A stretch of 9,840 bases of DNA from UBA4292 sp002395865 (lineage in GTDB: Bacteria > Bacillota > Clostridia > Lachnospirales > Lachnospiraceae), in the NCBI GenBank assembly GCA_946533395.1, contig CAMNBU010000053.1:1-9840 (forward strand). The letters are read 5' to 3'. A program made the translations under genes and the position numbers. Position 1 is the first letter of the stretch; every line of letters begins with the position of its first letter. Of this stretch, positions 1 through 4,368 are shown in pieces. Under the pieces are notes generated by a model. The model was not told where the DNA came from and ran no database searches. It saw nothing but the letters and a program-made list of their open reading frames with translations.

Positions 1-248
1 GGAAGATTCTCGGCGGCATCCTCTGCCAGATCTACGAGCCGGTACTGAATGACCTGCCATTTTCCGCTATCGGGCTTATACTCTCTGTATATCGTATTCG
101 TCATATTCAAATTTGGATAATCTGAGGCAGCCCCCGCTCCGGTTGTTCCGCCTGAACCATTTGTTTCTGCGAAACAACCGCACAGGAGCACGACGAAAGA
201 AGAAATAATTACAGGGGTGATCATCTTTTTCAAAACCGAATTATTCAT
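1..248 (-). CDS. Putative lipoprotein, second tandem copy (3' end outside window)
   Basis: The open frame starts at the ATG at 246-248 and runs off the left edge, leaving 82 residues. It begins MNNSVLKK, has a hydrophobic stretch, and then a canonical lipobox LLCGC with the lipid-modified Cys at residue 25, so the product is expected to be membrane-anchored on the outer face. After a Gly/Ala-rich linker, the segment YPNLNMTNTIYREYKPDSG and the following KWQVIQYRLVDLAED closely match the start of the lipoprotein encoded at 417-1646, so the two are paralogues. The ATG overlaps the TGA of the truncated ORF just upstream (TGATG), implying translational coupling. An AAGGA sequence lies 11 nt before the ATG. 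The function is not recognised; the lipoprotein class is well supported. Confidence 0.8.
   Translation of the reverse strand, partial: MNNSVLKKMITPVIISSFVVLLCGCFAETNGSGGTTGAGAASDYPNLNMTNTIYREYKPDSGKWQVIQYRLVDLAEDAAENL
52..83. repeat. 32-nt direct repeat shared by the two lipoprotein genes (copy at 1453-1484)
   Basis: The 32 bases at 52-83 are identical to 1453-1484 and encode the shared segment YKPDSGKWQV in both lipoproteins, while flanking codons differ at many positions. The identity is a patch inside a diverged tandem duplication, as expected from gene conversion or strong local constraint. Confidence 0.8.
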
Positions 249-433
249 CAATCAACATTTCCTTGTCTGATACGTCCGCTGTTCTGGCACCATAAGTCAT
301 AGTTGTACTGTAATGTTACTCTGAACGAAGCATACTGAACAGTGCTTAATGAAGGATATAGAGATATCTCAGAATTCATGGTATTGAGGTATGCATCTTT
401 ATCATATTTTAATTCATCATTCAGCTTCCACAA
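248..433 (-). pseudogene. Truncated second copy of the small secreted protein gene
   Basis: A 61-codon frame whose last ~48 residues align with the C-terminus of the 135-aa protein encoded at 1646-2053. Both share AYLNT, NSEI, a YNY motif, a Trp and the identical end GRIRQGNVD; by hand about 33 of 48-49 positions match. The signal peptide and first ~85 residues are missing. The only possible starts are a TTG at 431-433, inside the end of the upstream lipoprotein gene, or the internal ATG of AYLNTMNSEI; neither has a clear ribosome binding site. Without a signal peptide a product would stay in the cytoplasm. The frame is nevertheless free of stops and keeps the TGATG junction to the next lipoprotein, so it may survive as a translational coupler. 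It is best read as a decayed 5'-deleted duplicate; a functional leaderless peptide cannot be excluded. Confidence 0.65.
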
Positions 434-1646
434 ACTGCACCATCAAATCGCCTGTTTCCGCCTCAATATAAAGGTACAGTAAGCTCCTGTCTGCGCTATT
501 AAGATCGCTGACAGTAAATCTCCAGAGTGGCTCAACATAGTAATCCGGTTCCTTCGACTGCTCGCCCCTAACTCGGTACTGTACGTATCCATACTGAAGA
601 ACCGCCTCATCTACAGTGAACACATGGTCAGAAGAAAGGTATCCGGATACTATATCGCAGGCGGTCCCGTAATCGATCAGCTGTCCCGCTTCCCTGCTGG
701 TATACGGCAGGCTGTTCATGGACGAGATCATGACATAATCTGCTTTCGTACCGGAATATGTTCCTACGTACTCACTGTTTGCATAGGTACCTTTCATGAC
801 CACGTATTTGCTTTCATCAATATCGTCATAAATACTGTAGTCATTCAAGCCGTCAGATTCCAGAAGCGGTACCCCGTCCAGAACATAACCATAATGGAAC
901 AGATAACCATATTCGCCGTTATCATACTTTATTATAGAAATCTTATCATTTTTCAGGGTCATATTACCCGGTCTGACCCATGGAACATCAGAATCCATCA
1001 CCTGTCCCATAAGCATTTCCGACACATCCCTGACCGATCGCGACACTCCTCCGACAGTGAATGTATTATCAAGGTATTGCGGGGAACTGTCCAGATCAAT
1101 GGTCGATATCCCTTCTCCCACCGTGCGAAAATCCACGACAGCATACTTTTTGTACTCTTTTCCTGCCAGTGCCAGCAGCTCTTTGGGATACCAATATGTC
1201 AATCCCCTGCCGCCGTCAGTATACACGCACAGCTCCTCCGTATCATATACAACAAAGTTCAATATGCTGTCCGCAGTCTTCTCGTGAACTTCATCAAAAG
1301 GAATGGTAATTAAATGAGTCCCCCCTTCCTCCATTGGCTCGACCGCCAGATAGTAAACATCATCCGTCTGATAGTCGCCTCCCAGCGCACTGACTATGGA
1401 CGGAAGGTTAGACTCGGTATCCTCTACCAGATCCACCAGCTGATAGTGTATAACCTGCCATTTTCCGCTATCGGGCTTATACTCCCTGAGTATTGTTTTC
1501 GACATGTCCAGGTTAGGATACCCGAATGAGTCTCCGGCCTCGGTTGTTCCGACGGAATTATATCTTTCTGTGGAACAACCGCTCTGGAGCACTACAAAAA
1601 AGGTTATTATGGGAATAAGTTGCCTTTTCAGCATCGAACTTTTCAT
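417..1646 (-). CDS. Putative lipoprotein of unknown function (first tandem copy)
   Basis: A 409-residue product from the ATG at 1644-1646, which overlaps the upstream TGA as TGATG; a TTG one codon earlier is the alternative start. The N-terminus has MKSS and KR residues, a hydrophobic core and VVLQSGC, giving a type II signal peptide with Cys near residue 24. Gln at the -3 position of the lipobox is unusual; the paralogue at the left edge has Leu there. The mature protein is acidic and Tyr/Asp-rich with no recognised catalytic motif. The last ~90 residues (VDEAVLQYGYVQYR, then YYVEPLWRFTV and LYLYIEAETGDL) have the beta-rich look of PepSY/YycI-like extracytoplasmic domains ending in a residue-Glu/Asn-Ala-x-x-Gly turn. 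This is only a resemblance. It is encoded with the small secreted protein and may act with it at the cell surface. Confidence 0.8.
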   Translation of the reverse strand: MKSSMLKRQLIPIITFFVVLQSGCSTERYNSVGTTEAGDSFGYPNLDMSKTILREYKPDSGKWQVIHYQLVDLVEDTESNLPSIVSALGGDYQTDDVYYLAVEPMEEGGTHLITIPFDEVHEKTADSILNFVVYDTEELCVYTDGGRGLTYWYPKELLALAGKEYKKYAVVDFRTVGEGISTIDLDSSPQYLDNTFTVGGVSRSVRDVSEMLMGQVMDSDVPWVRPGNMTLKNDKISIIKYDNGEYGYLFHYGYVLDGVPLLESDGLNDYSIYDDIDESKYVVMKGTYANSEYVGTYSGTKADYVMISSMNSLPYTSREAGQLIDYGTACDIVSGYLSSDHVFTVDEAVLQYGYVQYRVRGEQSKEPDYYVEPLWRFTVSDLNSADRSLLYLYIEAETGDLMVQFVEAE

Positions 1647-2053
1647 CAATCAACATTCCCCTGTCTGATGCGTCCACCATTTTGAGACCAATAGTTGTAG
1701 TTATATGTTAACGATACTTTAAACTCAACATATTGCAATCCTGATATTGATGACGGAGATAAAGGGATCTCCGAATTCACAGTATTGAGATATGCATTTG
1801 TCATAGTAGCATTTGTGCATTGAATTTCTACGCCGTTTCCCGGGTCGTTCCCGGACTTTGAATCCATTATAGCATAATACCCATACAGGTATTTGTTTAA
1901 TTGCATTACTTTGGTAGAATTCGTTACATAATTGTTATGAACCAAATACCAAACATCACTGGTTGGGTACGCAAGTGCCGGTCTGTTTATGCAAATAATC
2001 AGTGTCAATATCATGATAGTTGCAAGTGTCTTTTTAAAAATAGAATGTCCCAT
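1646..2053 (-). CDS. Small secreted protein of unknown family
   Basis: A 135-residue protein with a clear Sec signal peptide: basic FKK near the N-terminus, hydrophobic core ATIMILTLIICI, and an ALA cleavage site before YP at about residue 28. This leaves a mature protein of about 107 residues. The mature part is rich in Asn, Tyr, Ser and Thr, with motifs DVWYLVHNNY, KYLYGYYAI and TYNYNYWSQNGGRIRQG. It has one Cys (residue 79) after the signal peptide, so no internal disulphide is possible. The start at 2051-2053 is supported by GAAAGGA at 2060-2066, 6 nt upstream. The gene is coupled to the downstream lipoprotein by TGATG, and the C-terminal part recurs in the truncated copy at 248-433. The family is not recognised. 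It could be a cell-wall-binding or signalling protein, or a substrate of the neighbouring protease; none of these is shown by the sequence. Confidence 0.8.
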   Translation of the reverse strand: MGHSIFKKTLATIMILTLIICINRPALAYPTSDVWYLVHNNYVTNSTKVMQLNKYLYGYYAIMDSKSGNDPGNGVEIQCTNATMTNAYLNTVNSEIPLSPSSISGLQYVEFKVSLTYNYNYWSQNGGRIRQGNVD

Positions 2054-2091
2054 TGTTAGTCCTTTCTGTCATAATGACAATAGTTTTTCAC

Positions 2092-2147
2092 GGAGACTCT
2101 TCCGTTTTATAGTCTCCAGGTTGCGTGGTCAGCCTGACAACCGACCA
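2092..2147 (-). ncRNA. Candidate leader RNA structure (pseudoknot plus hairpin)
   Basis: On the minus strand TGGTC (2143-2147) can pair with GACCA (2126-2130), while the interleaved GGTTG (2138-2142) can pair with CAACC (2119-2123). This gives an H-type pseudoknot order, or two mutually exclusive helices. Directly after it comes the helix GGAGACT/AGTCTCC (2111-2117 with 2092-2098). All pairings are perfect Watson-Crick. The zero-length first loop strains a simultaneous pseudoknot, so alternative pairing (a switch) is the likelier reading. The function is unknown and chance has not been excluded. Confidence 0.3.
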
Positions 2148-2166
2148 TAGCTATAGTATCAGGTTT

Positions 2167-2193
2167 CTACATCTGCATCGGATTTACCTCCCC
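2167..2193 (-). other. Three-codon mini-ORF with strong ribosome binding site
   Basis: GGGGAGG (2187-2193) followed by T gives a GGAGGT match to the 16S anti-Shine-Dalgarno. It stands 8 nt before ATG CAG ATG TAG (2178 down to 2167), which encodes Met-Gln-Met. This is the best ribosome binding site in the left half of the window, yet it serves almost no peptide. It could be a regulatory minigene that stalls or loads ribosomes in front of the downstream RNA helices. It could also be the relic of a lost gene start. After the TAG the same frame stays open for 20 more codons, to a TAA at about 2107. Confidence 0.3.
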
Positions 2194-2239
2194 TGCTCCC
2201 TGTCAATATAGGAAGACTTTTTGCCAAAAACCTCTCCCT

Positions 2240-3646
2240 CTAATCAAAATAACTGTCTGTTATGGCGCTTAACGAAAGAGCCTGCGCTATATAACAGTAT
2301 TTTGAAAAGGTGGAATAAATATATCCATCCTCTATACCACCTGTTGACATGATACCCAGCAACTTGCATGTACCGTTACTAGGTGATACATATACCGGAG
2401 AACCGCTGTAACCGGGCACTATACTCAAATTAGTCTTTGTCTGATTAAAGAAATATTTGTTATCTCTGACGGATGTGTAGTAAAGGCTCTGTATAGTTCC
2501 GGTTTGGACATTTGATGAATAATTAAACATTTTTATTTCCGTACCCACCGCATACTCCGTTGCATTTGTTGAAAAGCTGGTCACCGTAAGGTTACCGCAA
2601 TAAGCTGTAACTTCTGCGTTAATTCCTTTAGAGAGAAATGCGGCATCAGCAAAGGGCGAATTATAGTAGGCAGTTGCCGTTACATAACCTACCGTAGTGC
2701 CGCCATATGTGAAGTTTTCGTACATATTGTCACCTTCATGACCACTTATTACAAACCCTTCGTAGTTACCGTTTGTTATCGCACAAAAGCCTAGTTTTGA
2801 AGAAGTATTCGTGCTACTACTCGTCACATTGCAACCTCCCCGTATAGATGTGCTCGCCTCATATTCTCTTTTAATATCTTTAAATATAACAAACGGCCTG
2901 TCAACATATTCTTTTACGGTGGCTATATCAGTATCATTGCAATCCTCAATGCCTACCACGACACGATTGCTTTTAACATCTTCATAAATACATGAAATTC
3001 GTATACCTTCATCAAGTAATGAAGGAAGAAACCGATTCAGTTGTTTTACGGTATCAATAAGTGTATTATATGAGTAAAAGACCGGGGCTATCATATATCC
3101 ACTATCCCCTATAGCCTCTCGTATTTTTTCAATCTCCTCATCGCTTGTATCGCATAAAAAGATTATTAAATAACCTTCTTCGGGCACGGAAATAAACGCC
3201 CCACCGAAATTATCATCATAGTGCGGATAAGGATCGGTGCTGTCGTACACACCGTAATACTTCATCAGCTTCTGATATAGCTCTATGCTCTTCTCCTGCG
3301 AGTAATCGGTGCCTCTCATATCAAGTCGGGCTTCACCTACTGCCTCGAACTCATAGTTGGAGGGGATATCCGGTCTATCCGCGTAAGCCTCGGTCGCAGC
3401 TTCCACAGATTCAGTATCTGTCTCCGTCACATCCAGAACGGCTATGCCTCCCTGCTGAAGCTCATTGCCTTTACCACCTGTAATAGCAAAGAAGCCTATG
3501 GCTCCTGTTACAGCTGCGGCCAAAACTGCAGCAGCCGCTAATACCGCATGCCTGATACGCCTTTTTCGTCTTTTTATGCCGCAGAAATCGTAACACAGTA
3601 TCAGATCATCATCTATGTCATTCATGGCCTTTAAAATCTCGTACAT
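2240..3646 (-). CDS. Membrane-anchored streptogrisin-like serine protease, probable anti-sigma partner
   Basis: A 468-residue product. Residues 1-32 are cytoplasmic (MYEILKAMNDIDDDLI, then a KRRKRR cluster). Residues ~33-55 form one membrane helix, with positive charges placing the N-terminus inside. Residues ~60-95 are a Glu/Thr-rich linker. Residues ~97-265 form a pro-region-like part including YEDVKSNRVVVGI, similar to the pro-domains of alpha-lytic protease-type enzymes. Residues ~270-465 form a chymotrypsin-fold S1 protease. The catalytic triad can be read as His303 (VISGHEG), Asp334 (SPFADAAF) and Ser414 (PGYSGSPVY). The usual GDSGGP is GYSGSP, so the Asp before the Ser is Tyr. The ATG at 3644-3646 has GGAGG 9 nt upstream, and the gene overlaps the sigma factor gene by 29 nt. 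Sigma factor overlap plus a short cytoplasmic IDDDLI segment ahead of one membrane helix is typical of clostridial anti-sigma factors, so the protease domain may be its sensor or effector. The protease assignment is firm; the anti-sigma role is inference. Confidence 0.85.
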   Translation of the reverse strand: MYEILKAMNDIDDDLILCYDFCGIKRRKRRIRHAVLAAAAVLAAAVTGAIGFFAITGGKGNELQQGGIAVLDVTETDTESVEAATEAYADRPDIPSNYEFEAVGEARLDMRGTDYSQEKSIELYQKLMKYYGVYDSTDPYPHYDDNFGGAFISVPEEGYLIIFLCDTSDEEIEKIREAIGDSGYMIAPVFYSYNTLIDTVKQLNRFLPSLLDEGIRISCIYEDVKSNRVVVGIEDCNDTDIATVKEYVDRPFVIFKDIKREYEASTSIRGGCNVTSSSTNTSSKLGFCAITNGNYEGFVISGHEGDNMYENFTYGGTTVGYVTATAYYNSPFADAAFLSKGINAEVTAYCGNLTVTSFSTNATEYAVGTEIKMFNYSSNVQTGTIQSLYYTSVRDNKYFFNQTKTNLSIVPGYSGSPVYVSPSNGTCKLLGIMSTGGIEDGYIYSTFSKYCYIAQALSLSAITDSYFD

Positions 3647-4208
3647 CCAAATTATCCTCCTTCAGTTTTTCTATAAACTTAACCCTGCATCTTCTGACCG
3701 TGCTCTTCACCCTGCTCAGCTTAATGTCCAGCTTTTCGGCTATCGCCTCCTCATTTTCAAAATACCAGAAGCGTCCTATAAATACCTTTTGCTCTAACCT
3801 GCTCAATGTACTCAGGAAGTTCATCACATAACTTTCCGTCAATACCCTGTTTTCAAAACCTCCCGCCGGATCCGACAGAACCTCCTCGAGCTCATCGATC
3901 GACAGGTCGCTCTGATCTCCGCCTCGTTTTCTGGCGCGCTCATACTCCAGCCTGTTGATGGATATGTTGCGGTTTATTCGCAAAGCATATGCCGCCAAAG
4001 CGATTTTTTCCGCTCCAACCCTCGGAATGCTCTCCCAAAGCTTCATATAGGTATCATTGACACACTCCTCCGCATCCTCCAGGCAGTGAAGTACATTTTC
4101 AGCAGCTTTTATCAGCATCTTTTCGTATTTCTTTTTTGTTTCTTCTATCGCCCTCGGATCCTTTTTTTTAAACAGGGCGATTATTTCATCATCTTCCAGC
4201 TTCCTCAC
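3618..4208 (-). CDS. ECF-type sigma-70 family RNA polymerase sigma factor
   Basis: A 196-residue cytoplasmic transcription factor that directs RNA polymerase to its own promoter class. Region 2 spans residues ~10-92, with the core-binding motif EDAEECVNDTYMKLWESIP and the -10-recognising part LRINRNISINRLEYERARK. A short acidic linker follows (~100-125). Region 4 spans ~130-186, with LSRLEQKVFIGRFWYFENEEAIA leading into the helix-turn-helix IKLSRVKSTVRRCRVKF that reads the -35 element. The length is normal for the ECF class. The only available start is GTG at 4206-4208, with a weak GCGGG upstream; the N-terminus (EDDEIIALFKKKDPRAIEETKKKY) is where family members begin, so no sequence seems missing. 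The 29-nt overlap with the downstream membrane protease suggests coupled expression of sigma factor and regulator. An ECF-like promoter lies upstream, implying autoregulation. Confidence 0.93.
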   Translation of the reverse strand: MRKLEDDEIIALFKKKDPRAIEETKKKYEKMLIKAAENVLHCLEDAEECVNDTYMKLWESIPRVGAEKIALAAYALRINRNISINRLEYERARKRGGDQSDLSIDELEEVLSDPAGGFENRVLTESYVMNFLSTLSRLEQKVFIGRFWYFENEEAIAEKLDIKLSRVKSTVRRCRVKFIEKLKEDNLDVRDFKGHE

Positions 4209-4256
4209 CCCGCTTTCGGAAGAGTTTGAGTTCGAACTTTCCCTCTACATATATAA

Positions 4257-4282
4257 TCCGCAAATGAAGGTGAAAAGTTACA
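4257..4282 (-). promoter_or_regulatory. ECF-type (probably autoregulated) promoter of the sigma factor operon
   Basis: On the minus strand TGTAAC (4277-4282) is followed by exactly 16 nt and CGGA (4257-4260), then an AT-rich TTATATATG. This matches the layout of Bacillus ECF promoters such as those of SigW/SigX/SigM (TGAAAC or TGTAAC, 16-17 nt, CGTC/CGTA/CGAC). Transcription would begin near 4250, leaving a leader of about 40 nt before the GTG start. No sigma-A -35/-10 pair with proper spacing was found here. A perfect AAAAGT-ATGTA-ACTTTT dyad (4273-4289) overlaps the -35 element and could be an operator or coincidence. Confidence 0.6.
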
Positions 4283-4309
4283 TACTTTTGCAATGTTTTT
4301 AAAAAAATA

Positions 4310-4345
4310 CAATTTAAAATTCAGGCGGCACCTTCCGGCGCCGCC
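4310..4345 (-). terminator. Intrinsic terminator after the GH9 cellulase gene
   Basis: On the minus strand GGCGGCGCC, loop GGAA, GGTGCCGCC form a 9-bp stem with one G-T pair (4324-4345), starting 23 nt after the cellulase stop codon. The tail TGAATTTTAAATT is T-rich rather than a pure T run. It separates the cellulase operon from the sigma factor unit. Confidence 0.75.
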
Positions 4346-4368
4346 CTCATAGATTTCATTATTATTCT

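Larger units (their letters stand above)
2054..2239 (-). promoter_or_regulatory. Structured leader between protease gene and small secreted protein gene
   Basis: This 186-nt gap contains, in minus-strand order: a TTGACA hexamer (2202-2207), a strong ribosome binding site GGGGAGG with a three-codon ORF, a possible pseudoknot at 2119-2147, a 7-bp hairpin at 2092-2117 (GGAGACT pairing with AGTCTCC around a 12-nt loop), a TGTCAT-T-ATGACA dyad at 2067-2079, and the ribosome binding site of the small secreted protein gene. No good -10 hexamer sits at the right distance from TTGACA, and no convincing terminator follows the protease gene: TTTTT-GGC-AAAAA at about 2216-2228 is too weak. The downstream genes may therefore be reached by read-through. 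It matches no riboswitch class I know. Confidence 0.4.

Noticed and set aside
624..1313. 229-codon plus-strand ORF opposite the lipoprotein gene
   Set aside because: It is antisense to a lipoprotein with a clear signal peptide and a tandem paralogue. The translation is rich in Ile/His/Arg without domain logic and lacks a ribosome binding site.
1646..2053. Lactococcin 972-like or other bacteriocin precursor, with the lipoprotein as immunity protein
   Set aside because: Size and secretion fit, but the family motifs and the usual ABC transporter are absent. The aromatic-rich C-terminus alone is not evidence.
2104..2124. Second ECF promoter upstream of the small secreted protein (CGCAAC-15 nt-CGGA)
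   Set aside because: The -35 differs from TGTAAC and the spacing is one short. It also overlaps the putative RNA helices, so it is not strong enough to claim.
2202..2207. Sigma-A -35 box TTGACA in the leader
   Set aside because: The hexamer is perfect, but 17 nt downstream reads ATCCGA and no acceptable -10 lies within 15-19 nt.
2216..2228. Terminator after the protease gene (TTTTT-GGC-AAAAA)
   Set aside because: Five A-T pairs with no GC stem and no following T run are too weak.
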